Assembly: GCF_014196455.1 (NCBI RefSeq)
Contig: NZ_JACIDS010000001.1
Span: forward strand, 558,001 to 622,000
From: Kaistia hirudinis
Lineage (GTDB): Bacteria > Pseudomonadota > Alphaproteobacteria > Rhizobiales > Kaistiaceae
Direction of reading: 5' to 3'
DNA: 64,000 bases
Positions 7,576 through 15,837 of the stretch are shown here, one piece after another (within the stretch, counting starts at the first letter, position 1; every line of letters begins with the position of its first letter). The translations under genes were made by a program, and so were the position numbers. The notes under the pieces were generated by a model, which was not told the origin of the DNA, did no database searches, and saw only the letters and a program-made list of their open reading frames with translations.

Positions 7576-8646
7576 TCAGTTCGCCACGCCGTCGAGCACC
7601 AGAATATCCTCGCGGCCGAAATTGACCGTGATCGGCTGGCCGCGCTCGGGCGGGGCGGCGTTGGGGCGGTTGAAGGTATCGAGCGAGACGGCGCTGTCCT
7701 TGAAGCGGACGCGGATGCGCACGACCGAGCCGAGGAAATGCACCTCGTCGATGGTGCCTTCCAGATTGTTGCTGGAGCCATTGGCACGGCCGATCGACAG
7801 CGCCTCGGGGCGGAGCGCCACGGCGAGCGCGTCGCCTGTGCCGGCGCCCTTGAGGCCGCGGCTCGTCACGATCTCCTGCCCGTCGACCAGGATGCGGCCT
7901 TCGGCGCTGTCCGACACCTTGCCGTTCAGGATATTCAGCGTGCCGATGAAGGACGCGACGAAGCGGGTCTTCGGATAATTGTAGATCTCGAACGGCGTGC
8001 CGAGCTGCTCGATATTGCCCTCGCTCATGACGCAGATGCGGTCCGACATGGACAGCGCCTCTTCCTGGTCATGCGTCACGAAGATCGTCGTAATGCCGAG
8101 CTGGCGCTGGACGGCGCGGATCTCGTCGCGCAGCGAGACGCGGATCTTGGCGTCGAGCGCGGAGAGCGGCTCGTCGAGCAGCAGAATCTGCGGCTTGATG
8201 GCGAGCGCGCGGGCGAGAGCGACGCGCTGCTGCTGGCCGCCGGAGAGCTGGTAGGGATAGCGATCGGCCACCTGCGGCAGCTTGATGAGATCGAGCATCT
8301 CCTTGACGCGGCTCGCGATCTCCGACGCGCTCTTGTGCGCGACCTTGAGGCCGAAGGCGATGTTGTCGGCCACCGTCATGTTCGGGAACAGGGCATAGGC
8401 CTGGAACACCATGCCGATATTGCGCTGGTGCGGCTTGAGGCCCGTCACGTCCTTGCCGTCGATGCGGATCGTGCCGCTCGTCGGAGTCTCGAAGCCGGCG
8501 ATCATCCGGAGGATCGTCGTCTTGCCGCAGCCGCTCGGCCCCAGCAGCGTGACGAACTCGCCGCGCTCGACGGCGAGGTCCACGCCCTTGACGGTCGTCA
8601 GCGTGCCGAAGGTCTTGGTAATGCGCTCGATCGAGAGGAAAGCCAT
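7576..8646 (-). CDS. ABC importer ATP-binding protein, PotA/AEP type
   Basis: A 356-residue ATPase with Walker A GPSGCGKTT, signature LSGGQQQR, Walker B LLLDEP and a C-terminal TOBE-like domain from about residue 240. This architecture is that of importers for polyamines, iron(III), 2-aminoethylphosphonate and related small solutes. The stretch RFVASFIGTLNILNG before the TOBE domain is common in this group. It is the last gene of a minus-strand run, binding protein, permease, permease, ATPase, and starts 27 bases after the second permease. It energises that importer at the inner face of the membrane. The substrate cannot be told from the ATPase. Confidence 0.93.
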   Translation of the reverse strand: MAFLSIERITKTFGTLTTVKGVDLAVERGEFVTLLGPSGCGKTTILRMIAGFETPTSGTIRIDGKDVTGLKPHQRNIGMVFQAYALFPNMTVADNIAFGLKVAHKSASEIASRVKEMLDLIKLPQVADRYPYQLSGGQQQRVALARALAIKPQILLLDEPLSALDAKIRVSLRDEIRAVQRQLGITTIFVTHDQEEALSMSDRICVMSEGNIEQLGTPFEIYNYPKTRFVASFIGTLNILNGKVSDSAEGRILVDGQEIVTSRGLKGAGTGDALAVALRPEALSIGRANGSSNNLEGTIDEVHFLGSVVRIRVRFKDSAVSLDTFNRPNAAPPERGQPITVNFGREDILVLDGVAN

Positions 8647-8673
8647 GGTCGTCCTTGGGTCTTCCTTGAGGCG

Positions 8674-9456
8674 TCAGCGCTTCTGGCCGGGCGCGAAACT
8701 GGCGACGATCTGAATGAGGCCCATGCAGGCCCAGGTGATGGCGAAGGCTATCACGGCGAGCGCAGCCGGCTCATAGGCGCGATTGGCGCCGATCAGCTGC
8801 ATATACGGCCCGAAGGCCGGCCGGTTGAGCAGGCTCGCCATGGTGAACTCGCCGATGACGATCGCGAAGGTCAGGAAGGCGCCGGAGAGGACGCCGACGC
8901 GAATGTTGGGCAGGATGACCTGAATGAGGATTCGCGGCCAGGAACTGCCAAGGCTCTGCGCCGCTTCCGTCAGCGTGCGGATGTCGATCGTCCGGAGCGC
9001 CGTGTCGACCGAGCGATACATATAAGGCAACGACAGCGTCACATAGGCGAAGATGAGCAGGAGGTCGGTGCTGCGCGCGCTGCCCGTCATCGGCAGCCAG
9101 GACGAGGAATTATACATCCTCAAATAGCCGAACACGATGACGATGGCGGGCACGACCAGCGGCAGCAGCGTCATGAACTCGACGACGGGCCGAAGGCGCG
9201 GCAGCTTCAATTGGACCAGATAGGCGGTCGGCACGACCAGCGCGATGCCGACGATGATCGTGAGTACCGCGATGATCGCCGAATAGGAGAAGCTCGCCTG
9301 GAAGTTCGGATCGGCGAGGACGACCTGATACGCCTTGAAGGAATAGATGCCGCGCTGCATGCGCAGCGAGAATTCGAAGGTCGCGATCAGCGGTACCAGG
9401 AAATAGACGGCACCGAAGATGAAGCCGAACCAGGGAAAGAAGCGGGTCGATTTCAT
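8674..9456 (-). CDS. ABC importer permease, PotC type
   Basis: A 260-residue inner-membrane protein with six predicted membrane segments and the coupling motif EAAQSLGSSWPRILIQVILPNI that contacts the ATPase. The open frame extends further upstream, but the ATG at 9456 overlaps the stop of the preceding permease by four bases (ATGA) and gives a normal N-terminus (MKSTRFFPWFGFIFGAVYF), so it is chosen. It pairs with the permease upstream to form the membrane channel of a PotABCD-type importer. Confidence 0.92.
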   Translation of the reverse strand: MKSTRFFPWFGFIFGAVYFLVPLIATFEFSLRMQRGIYSFKAYQVVLADPNFQASFSYSAIIAVLTIIVGIALVVPTAYLVQLKLPRLRPVVEFMTLLPLVVPAIVIVFGYLRMYNSSSWLPMTGSARSTDLLLIFAYVTLSLPYMYRSVDTALRTIDIRTLTEAAQSLGSSWPRILIQVILPNIRVGVLSGAFLTFAIVIGEFTMASLLNRPAFGPYMQLIGANRAYEPAALAVIAFAITWACMGLIQIVASFAPGQKR

Positions 9457-10337
9457 CGGATCCACCGGGCGCTGCGGGAGGCGAGCCAGATATAGGCGCC
9501 GTTGGAGACGCCGGTGATGACGATCATGCCGAGCGCCAGCGCATAGCCGAGATTGGGATCGTGCAGCGCGTCGCCGCGGATCTGCGCATAGAGCAGGATC
9601 GTGACGAGGTTGAACGACGATCCGGTCAGCGCATAGGCCGTGGCGATGGCGCCGAAGGCATTGGCGAACAGCAGCAGGAAGGCGCCGAGGAGGCTCGGCC
9701 ACAGGATCGGCAGGGCGATCATGCGCCAGTACTGAAAGCCCGTCGCGCCGAGGATCGACGCCGCTTCGCGCCATTCACGCTTCAGCCCGTCGAGGGCCGG
9801 CGAGACCACCAGCACCATCAGCGGGATCTGGAAATAGAGATAGGTCAGCGTCAGCCCGAGAAAGGAGAGAAGGTTGAAGCCGCCGCGATAGATGTTGATG
9901 TCGAACAGCGTGACGAGCAGCGCGGTCACGAGGCCGGTCCGGCCCAGCGTCGCCATGAACGCGAAGGCGAGTGGTACGCCGGCGAACTGCGAGGCGACGC
10001 CCGAAAATGTCATCAGCGTCGGGCGGACCCAGCGTGGCAGGCCGCCGAGGATCGTCGCCAGCGCCAGGAAGAAGCCGATCAGCACGCCGCCGAATGCCGA
10101 TGCCGCGCTGATCTGCAGGCTGAGCGTATAGGAGCGGATGATCGCGGGCTGGCCGAGATTGAGGACGTTCTGGAAGGTGAAGTTGCCGCTCGCGTCCTGG
10201 AAGGCGCCGACGATGAGATAGGCCGCCGGCAGCAGCAGGAACATTAGCGAGAAGATGATGAACGGCAGGATGCCCAGCCAGGACCAGCTCATCCGTTTCT
10301 CGCGCGCGGCGCTTGCCGGCAGGGCGGTTGTGCTCAT
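9453..10337 (-). CDS. ABC importer permease, PotB type
   Basis: A 294-residue permease with the first membrane helix at about residues 18-40, further helices through the protein and the EAA loop REAASILGATGFQYWRMIALPIL. It is translationally coupled to the next permease by a four-base overlap. The binding-protein gene lies 116 bases upstream, with a strong hairpin in the gap that may let the binding protein be made in excess. Together the genes form a PotABCD/AEP-type importer; substrate unknown. Confidence 0.92.
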   Translation of the reverse strand: MSTTALPASAAREKRMSWSWLGILPFIIFSLMFLLLPAAYLIVGAFQDASGNFTFQNVLNLGQPAIIRSYTLSLQISAASAFGGVLIGFFLALATILGGLPRWVRPTLMTFSGVASQFAGVPLAFAFMATLGRTGLVTALLVTLFDINIYRGGFNLLSFLGLTLTYLYFQIPLMVLVVSPALDGLKREWREAASILGATGFQYWRMIALPILWPSLLGAFLLLFANAFGAIATAYALTGSSFNLVTILLYAQIRGDALHDPNLGYALALGMIVITGVSNGAYIWLASRSARWIR

Positions 10338-10398
10338 GAACGTCCTTGGCGAGGCTGTCCGGTTGGGGCTCCGGTGACTAACGCGCCGGAAGGGAAGG

Positions 10399-10425
10399 GG
10401 GCGCCGGCCGGAAAGGCCGACGCCC
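10399..10425. other. Intercistronic hairpin between binding-protein and permease genes
   Basis: An 11-bp stem with one mismatch (GGGCGCCGGCC / GGCCGACGCCC) and a 5-base loop GGAAA lies in the 116-base gap between the binding-protein gene (ending 10454 on minus) and the permease (starting 10337). Such structures can protect the upstream message from 3' exonucleases or cause partial termination, raising the ratio of binding protein to permease. No T run is visible in the direction of transcription. Confidence 0.5.
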
Positions 10426-10453
10426 GATCGCGATTGCGCCTAACCGGCGACGT

Positions 10454-11557
10454 CTACTTGGCGACGTCGGCGCCGACGACTTCGCTCCACTTCTTGGCGA
10501 TCACTTCCTTGGCCGCGGCCTGCTGGTCGAGCGTCGGGAAGATCGCCGGAGCATAGGCCTCGGCGGCCGGCAGCTTGGCGAGCAGGTCGGCCGGGATCTT
10601 GCCTTCCTTGGCGAGCGCATTGAAGCGGATCGGGTGGCAATAGCCCTTCAGCCAGCCGAGCTGGCCTTCGTCCGAATAGAGATATTCCATCCAGAGCTTG
10701 GCGGCGTTCGGATGCGGCGCGAAAGCGCTGATCGCCTGGACATAGACGCCGGCGACGACGCCCGTCTTCGGGATGACGACGTCAGCCGGCGGGTTGCCGG
10801 CGAGAACGTCACGCCACGACAGGGCGTTGTAGTCCCAGGCGATGATGATCGGCGTCGAGCCCTGCGCCAGCGAGGCGGACTTGCCGGTGACGGGCACGAA
10901 ATTGCCCTTCTTGTTCAGCTCGGCGAAGAACTTGAGGCCCTCTTCACCCGCCTTGGCGATATCGCCCTTGGAGGCCGAGAGGCCGGCGGCGAACACGCCC
11001 TGGATCGCCTGGTTGGCCGTCTGCGGCGCGCCGGCGAGGGCGACCGAATTGGCATATTCCGGCGACAGCAGGTCGGACCAGTCGGTCGGGACGGTCTTGA
11101 CGAGGTCCTTGTTCACCAGGAACGACATCACGCCGTAATAGTCGCCGTACCAATAGCCTTCGGCGTCCTTGGCGCTGTCCGGGATCGAGTCCCAGGTCGC
11201 GACCTTGTAGGGCTGGATCAGGCCTTCGGCCTTGGCGGCCGGGCCGAAGGAGAGGCCGACATCGATGACGTCGGGCGCCTGCGGGCCGGTATTGCCCTTG
11301 TTGGCCTTGATCGCCTCGATCTCGTCGGCCGAGCCGGCGTCGGGATTGAGCTCGTTGACTTCGATGCCGTACTTCGCCTTGAAGCCGGCGATGACGTCGC
11401 CATAGCCGCACCAGTCATGCGGCAGGGCGATGGTGGTCAGCGTGCCCTCTTTCTTGGCCGCCGCGATGAGATCGTCCATGCTGTCGGCGAGGACCATGCT
11501 GGTCGACGCGCAGATGGCAAGTGCCGATACCGACAAACGCACCCAGTTCTTCGTCAT
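10454..11557 (-). CDS. Periplasmic solute-binding protein, PotD/AEP-binding type
   Basis: A 367-residue secreted binding protein that starts with a Sec signal peptide (positively charged MTKNWVRL, hydrophobic core, cleavage near SMVLA-DS). The start at 11557 has a GGGAGA site; the frame also extends to 11608. The mature sequence has the type II periplasmic fold landmarks (DVIDVGLSFGPAAKAEGL, GYWYGDYYGVMSFLVNKD, IIAWDYNALSW). It heads the minus-strand importer operon and captures the solute for the two permeases and the ATPase. The family covers polyamines, iron, thiamine and phosphonates; no residue read here fixes the ligand. Confidence 0.9.
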   Translation of the reverse strand: MTKNWVRLSVSALAICASTSMVLADSMDDLIAAAKKEGTLTTIALPHDWCGYGDVIAGFKAKYGIEVNELNPDAGSADEIEAIKANKGNTGPQAPDVIDVGLSFGPAAKAEGLIQPYKVATWDSIPDSAKDAEGYWYGDYYGVMSFLVNKDLVKTVPTDWSDLLSPEYANSVALAGAPQTANQAIQGVFAAGLSASKGDIAKAGEEGLKFFAELNKKGNFVPVTGKSASLAQGSTPIIIAWDYNALSWRDVLAGNPPADVVIPKTGVVAGVYVQAISAFAPHPNAAKLWMEYLYSDEGQLGWLKGYCHPIRFNALAKEGKIPADLLAKLPAAEAYAPAIFPTLDQQAAAKEVIAKKWSEVVGADVAK

Positions 11558-11822
11558 TCTTCTGTCTCCCATCGGCGATTTCCGCCCGACGCTTCCCGGC
11601 CGCAACATCCGGCCCCCCGGCGATGATAAGCCGTCTAGCCGACACTATCATCGCTCTTTGAAGTTTGGATGTCATGCGGAAGCGTTGCTGCGCCTCGTGC
11701 CTGTGGATGGAGACCTCTCGACAAGGTTGACGGCATGATCCGGCTGGGCTAGTAGAACGCCCGCCGAACCGAAGCGCCTCTGCCCGTCGCCAGCGACTCG
11801 CCAGAACGCCCGCTTCGCGGTT

Positions 11823-11896
11823 TGGGGAATAGTTTAATGGTAGAACAGCGGACTCTGACTCCGCTAGTCTTGGTTCGAATCCAGGTTCCCCAGCCA
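11823..11896 (+). tRNA. tRNA-Gln (anticodon CTG)
   Basis: A full cloverleaf can be folded: acceptor TGGGGAA with TTCCCCA, D arm including TAATGGTAGA, anticodon stem GCGGA / TCCGC around loop CTCTGAC (anticodon CTG), T arm with GGTTCGAATCC, discriminator G and an encoded CCA at 11894-11896. It reads CAG codons. It stands alone between the importer operon and a short coding remnant. Confidence 0.97.
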
Positions 11897-11970
11897 ACTT
11901 ATTTGGCAATCATTTCAAAGAGTTGCCTATTTCTCAGCGCTGCGGTCGCCGTCGTCGGTCCAGAGGCCGT

Positions 11971-12093
11971 CTTCTGATCGGCGGACCGCTGGCACGCGGC
12001 ACGTTCGGCGAACTCATGGGGCTTCCCGAGGTCGCCGCCTATGCGCGGTTCATCGCCGAACATGCCGCTACGCGCCTCGCTGGGCGGGCGTAG
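11971..12093 (+). pseudogene. Short coding remnant downstream of tRNA-Gln
   Basis: The frame ending at the TAG at 12091 encodes a protein-like stretch of about 40 residues (containing GTFGELMGLPEVAAYARFI and ending AATRLAGRA) with no in-frame start and no recognisable upstream half; the frame is open back through the tRNA. The composition looks like the C-terminal helices of a helical protein, possibly a TetR-type regulator, but no family was recognised. The location right behind a tRNA gene is a usual site for past integration and decay. It may simply be an open frame by chance in GC-rich DNA. Confidence 0.3.
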
Positions 12094-12126
12094 ACGGCAA
12101 GCAATGCAGCAGAAGTCGCCGCGGCG

Positions 12127-12330
12127 CTATCGGCGTGCGGCGCGGATGAGCGTGGCGGCGGCCAGCAGGATGGCGGACGCGGCGATCCCGGCCGTCACGA
12201 CGCCGGCTGGCGTCCAGCGGGCGCTGCCCTGCGCCGTGATGTGCTTGCCCACGCGCACGTCCCAGATCGCCTTCATTTCTTCCGGGTGATAGGGCGTCGC
12301 GCTCTGCTGGTCATCAGGCTGGTTCGACAT
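12127..12330 (-). CDS. Small single-pass membrane protein, unknown
   Basis: A 67-residue protein with a hydrophilic N-terminal half (MSNQPDDQQSATPYHPEEMK) and one C-terminal membrane helix (about residues 43-63, GVVTAGIAASAILLAAATLI) followed by a positive tail RAARR. A GGAGGAC site lies nine bases before the ATG, which supports real translation. No family was recognised. It lies 86 bases past the end of the aldo/keto reductase-Rid gene on the same strand, so it could be the last gene of that transcript. Function unknown. Confidence 0.6.
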   Translation of the reverse strand: MSNQPDDQQSATPYHPEEMKAIWDVRVGKHITAQGSARWTPAGVVTAGIAASAILLAAATLIRAARR

Positions 12331-12416
12331 GTCGGCATCGTCCTCCGCGTTTCCGCCTCACCGGGGAATCCCGTGACGATCAGGCCTAGCGTCGCGTCCT
12401 GCAAGCTCCTAGCGCG

Positions 12417-13892
12417 TCAGTCGCCGTCCACCACCGCCTCGGCCTCGATCTCCACCTCATAGGGGCCGACCAGCTCGCTGATCTCGAGCAGCGTGTTGGC
12501 CGGGCGGATCGCGCCGAAATACCGGCCATGGACGCGCGAGGCCGGCTCCCACTGGTTCGCGTCCTTGAGATAGACGCGCGTGCGGATGACGTCTTCTAGG
12601 CTGCCACCGAGCGCGGCGATGCTCGCGGTGATCTTGTCGAGGATGTAGGTCGTCTGGCCCGCGACATCGCCGGGGCAGACGGTCGAGCCATCGGTGTGGG
12701 TCGCTGTCGTGCCGCTGACGAGGATGCGATTGCCGGTGCGCATAGCGCGGGAATAGCCGGCGATCGGCTCCCAGATGCTGCCGGAATCGACGCGGAGACG
12801 CCCCGGCCGGCCGGGAACCGGTTGCGCCGTATAGATTTGCGGCAGCGCGGCGAGGTGGTGGCTGAGATCACCTGAGGCGGTGAGGAAGGGGGGCTTGCGA
12901 TATTCATCGCCGCAATCGCCGGGGACGGCGCGCGACTGCGCGAAGGCCGCGTCGAGCGCCGCGCGGTCGGCCTCGTCGAAGGCGAAGCCGAACGCCTTCA
13001 GATTGTCGGCGCGATGCTCGCGCTCGCCGAGCCGGGCTCCAATGATGACGGCGGCCACCGCCGGATGATCGAGGACCCAGCGCGTCGCGACATTGGAAAC
13101 GGAAACGCCGTGCTTGCGCGCGATCCCGGCGGCCGCGCCGAGGATCGCCTGCAGCGCGTCCCAGCCGCCGATCGTGTCGATGAAGCGGCGATATTTCATC
13201 TTGCTCCAGTCGCCCACCGCCGGCGGCTCCGCGGCGCCGAGCCAGCGCTCGGAGAGCCAGCCGCCGCCCATCGTGCCATAGGCGAGCAGGCGGATGCCGC
13301 TCTCCAGGCAGAAGGCGCTGAGCGCGCCAGCGGCGCGCCGGTCGAGCAGCGAGAACGAGACCTGGTTGGTCGCGATTGTGACGCCGTTCTTCGCGACGAG
13401 CCGCAGATGATCGGTGTTGAAATTGGTCAGCCCGAGATGGCGGATAACGCCTTCGCGGCGGAGTTCCTCGAGCTCCGCCAGCGCGTCCAGATAGGCCGGA
13501 TGCTCGAAGCTCCACCAGTGGAACTGCATCAGGTCGACGCTGTCGACGCCGAGCCGGTCGAGGCTCTTCTGTACCCCGGCGCGGACCACGTCGCGCGTCA
13601 TCGGCCCCGGCTCAGGACACCATTTGGTCGAGACGAACGGCGTCAGCCCTTCGGCCGCCGCCTTCTTCAGGAAGCGGCCGGTGATCAGCTCGGCGCTGCC
13701 ATAATGGTCGGCCATGTCGAAGGCGTCGAAGCCGGCCTTCGCATAGGCGAGCATCGCCGCCGCCGCCGCATCCTGATCGACCGTCTTCCCGTCACGCTCC
13801 ATGTCGGCGATCTGCCAGAGCCCCGTCGCGATGCGGGGCAGTTCGAAGCCGGCGGGAACGGCGATGCGGGGCGGGGCTGGGACGATGGTCAA
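12417..13892 (-). CDS. Aldo/keto reductase fused to a RidA/YjgF-like domain
   Basis: A 491-residue two-domain protein. Residues 1 to about 335 form an aldo/keto reductase barrel with the catalytic set Asp/Tyr (DMADHYGSAE), Lys (VSTKW) and His (LMQFHWW), so it should reduce or oxidise carbonyl/alcohol groups with NADP(H). Residues about 375-491 form a Rid (YjgF) domain (NRILVSGTTATHTDG, ILDKITASIAALGG, VIRTRVYLKD, EIEAEAVVDGD). The Rid position that holds the imine-deaminating arginine in RidA reads PANTLLEIS, so the arginine is missing. The only plausible start is TTG at 13892, behind GAAAGAA. It is the fifth minus-strand gene of a transporter-reductase locus; a related reductase lies 2 kb upstream. 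Substrate unknown. Confidence 0.88.
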   Translation of the reverse strand: MTIVPAPPRIAVPAGFELPRIATGLWQIADMERDGKTVDQDAAAAAMLAYAKAGFDAFDMADHYGSAELITGRFLKKAAAEGLTPFVSTKWCPEPGPMTRDVVRAGVQKSLDRLGVDSVDLMQFHWWSFEHPAYLDALAELEELRREGVIRHLGLTNFNTDHLRLVAKNGVTIATNQVSFSLLDRRAAGALSAFCLESGIRLLAYGTMGGGWLSERWLGAAEPPAVGDWSKMKYRRFIDTIGGWDALQAILGAAAGIARKHGVSVSNVATRWVLDHPAVAAVIIGARLGEREHRADNLKAFGFAFDEADRAALDAAFAQSRAVPGDCGDEYRKPPFLTASGDLSHHLAALPQIYTAQPVPGRPGRLRVDSGSIWEPIAGYSRAMRTGNRILVSGTTATHTDGSTVCPGDVAGQTTYILDKITASIAALGGSLEDVIRTRVYLKDANQWEPASRVHGRYFGAIRPANTLLEISELVGPYEVEIEAEAVVDGD

Positions 13893-13947
13893 GGCGGGTT
13901 CTTTCAGTTCATCGGTGCGCCGTGATGTCGTTGGGCGCAGCGCACTT

Positions 13948-14059
13948 CTCCCTCTCCCGCTTGCGGGGGAGGGCCGGGGAGGGGGCTCACGTGCGACACC
14001 CGGCGAAAGAGAAGAAGAACCCCCTCTCCAACTCTCCCCCGCTTCGCGGGAGAGAGAGC
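13948..14059. repeat. Palindromic intergenic repeat pair
   Basis: Two stem-loop units, CTCCCTCTCCCGC-TTGC-GGGGGAGGG and CCCCTCTCC...CTCTCCCCC-GCTTCGC-GGGAGAG, lie in the 194-base gap between the binding-protein gene and the reductase-Rid gene. The sequence style (CTCTCCC with GGGAGAG arms) is that of dispersed alphaproteobacterial intergenic palindromes, and similar arms recur at 63078-63230. It separates two minus-strand genes and may act as a transcript end or stabiliser. Confidence 0.7.
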
Positions 14060-14086
14060 TCGCCGGGCCGCTTCCGCGATGTTGTT

Positions 14087-15358
14087 CTACTTCGCGATCG
14101 ACGCCTTGACCTTGTCGATATCGGCCGTCGACATCTGGCCGACGGTCGTCACCTCGCCGTTCTGGATGCGCCAGAGGCGGAAGGGGCCGGTGATGTCGCC
14201 GACATCGTCGAAGGTGACCGGGCCGATGACGCCTTCATACTTGATCGGCTTGCCGTCCTTGATCAGCTGGAGCGCCTTGGCGAACTCGTCCTTGCCGGCA
14301 TGGATCACCGTGCCGTTCGGATCGAGCACCTTGCGGATCGAGGCGAGGATGGCGGCGCTGTCGCCCTTGCCGGCTTCGGCGATGGCGAGACCGACGATGG
14401 CGCCGGCATCATATGAGCGGTCGGCGGCGGGGCTGGCCGGATCGAGGCCGGAGAAGGCCTTGTATTCCTTGTTGAAATACTCGGTCGATGCCGTCGCGTC
14501 GGTGCCCGATGAGGTGCCGAAGGCGTCGTTCAGATATTCCGGGCCGACATTCTTGATGAACTCGGCGCTGTTCATGCCGTCATTCAGCAGGAACTTCTGC
14601 GGGCCGCCCTGCGAGATCCAGGTGCGGGCGATCGTGGCGCCATCCACCGGCGTCGAGACGAGATAGAGCGCCTCGGGCGAGGAGGCGAGGGCGGCCGTGA
14701 CTTCCGACTGGTAGGACGACTGCTTCTCGTTATAGGGCGTGACCGAGGTGATCTCTCCGCCGAGCGCCTTGTAGGCCGACGAGAACTCGTTGACCATGTT
14801 GACGCCGAAGTCGTTGTTCACATTGATGATCGCGACCTTCTTGATGCCCTGGTCGATCGCGAACTTCGCCGCGGCGATGCCCTGCAGCGCATCCGACGTG
14901 ATGGTGCGGAAGAAGACGCCATTGGTCTTGCCGTCGCGGCCGAGCTTGGTCAGCGTCGGCGAGGAGGAGGCGGGCGAGACCTGCGGGATCTTGGCCGGCG
15001 CGGTCACCGAGGTCAGGATCGGGATCGAGACGGAGGAGATGATGCCGCCGATGATCACCGGCACCTTCTTCACCTGAACAAGCTGCGTGGCGACGTCGAC
15101 CGCCACCGTGCCCTGGCTCTGCGAATCGCGCGTATCGGTGACGATCTTGCAGCCCGCGACGCCGCCGGCGTCGTTCAGGTCGCGGAACGCCATCTCGACC
15201 GACTTCGCGCCCGCCTGGCCATATTCGCCGGCGGGGCCGGTCAGCTCCATGACGAGACCGACGGTGATGTCGCAATCAGCGGCACGGGCCGCCCCGGCGG
15301 CAGTCAGGGCGATGGCGCTGCCGAGAAGTGCGGCGCGCAGCATGCGGATCGATGTCAT
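14087..15358 (-). CDS. HAAT-type (branched-chain amino acid family) substrate-binding protein
   Basis: A 423-residue secreted binding protein of the Leu/Ile/Val-binding superfamily. A signal peptide (MTSIRMLRAALLGSAIAL, cleavage after AARA) is followed by the family opening DCDITVGLVMELTGPAGEYG and by DTRDSQSQGTVAVDVATQL and VAIINVNNDFGVN, the two lobes of the type I fold. The start at 15358 has AGGGAG at the right distance. It is encoded on minus while LivGFHM are on plus starting 2 kb away, so the importer is split across a divergent locus. Family members bind amino acids, amides, urea, or aromatic acids; the enzymes beside it suggest a carbonyl- or hydroxyl-bearing substrate, which is inference. 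Confidence 0.92.
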   Translation of the reverse strand: MTSIRMLRAALLGSAIALTAAGAARAADCDITVGLVMELTGPAGEYGQAGAKSVEMAFRDLNDAGGVAGCKIVTDTRDSQSQGTVAVDVATQLVQVKKVPVIIGGIISSVSIPILTSVTAPAKIPQVSPASSSPTLTKLGRDGKTNGVFFRTITSDALQGIAAAKFAIDQGIKKVAIINVNNDFGVNMVNEFSSAYKALGGEITSVTPYNEKQSSYQSEVTAALASSPEALYLVSTPVDGATIARTWISQGGPQKFLLNDGMNSAEFIKNVGPEYLNDAFGTSSGTDATASTEYFNKEYKAFSGLDPASPAADRSYDAGAIVGLAIAEAGKGDSAAILASIRKVLDPNGTVIHAGKDEFAKALQLIKDGKPIKYEGVIGPVTFDDVGDITGPFRLWRIQNGEVTTVGQMSTADIDKVKASIAK

Positions 15359-15375
15359 TGGAAACTCCCTGCCCC

Positions 15376-15837
15376 TCATGTCGCGGGCTTTGACCCCGGT
15401 TGTTCTGTCTCGGGCGCCTGCAGCCAGGTTTCCTGCAGATGCCGCCACACCACGCCGCGCGGGGCGCTGTCCTCCTTAAGGAAGAACGCCATGGATTGCC
15501 GCCGCGTGATGCGGCCGTCACGATACTGTCGCTCGACATAGATGAGCAAGACGGCGTCCTCGCCGACATGGATCGGCTCGATATCCTCGACCGCGATCTC
15601 GAAGCGGGTGGTCATCGAGCCGCGCGCCGCGCCGATCCATGCGACGATCGCCGCGTTACCCAGCATCGCGCCGCCCGGCGTCGTCAGGCGGAAGGCGGGA
15701 TGGGTGGTGCGCAGCCAGAGCGCGAATTCCGCCTCATCGGCCGTGCCGAGGAACCAGCGAACGAAGAAATCGTGCGACGCCTCGATCTCGCGGATCGCCG
15801 CCGCGACGAGGGGATGGGTGCTGCCGGCTCCGGTCAT
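15376..15837 (-). CDS. NTF2-like (SnoaL/DUF4440-type) protein
   Basis: A 153-residue cytosolic protein with an NTF2-like alpha+beta cone fold: N-terminal helices (REIEASHDFFVRWFLGT), then beta strands around FRLTTPGGAMLGNAAIVAWI and AVLLIYVERQYRDGRITRRQSMAFFLKED, ending VVWRHLQETWL. Such proteins serve as small isomerases, hydrolases or ligand binders; no catalytic pair could be assigned with confidence. It overlaps the aldo/keto reductase upstream by four bases (ATGA) and ends 17 bases before the binding protein, so it is in the same operon. Function is presumably in handling the imported substrate. Confidence 0.75.
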   Translation of the reverse strand: MTGAGSTHPLVAAAIREIEASHDFFVRWFLGTADEAEFALWLRTTHPAFRLTTPGGAMLGNAAIVAWIGAARGSMTTRFEIAVEDIEPIHVGEDAVLLIYVERQYRDGRITRRQSMAFFLKEDSAPRGVVWRHLQETWLQAPETEQPGSKPAT

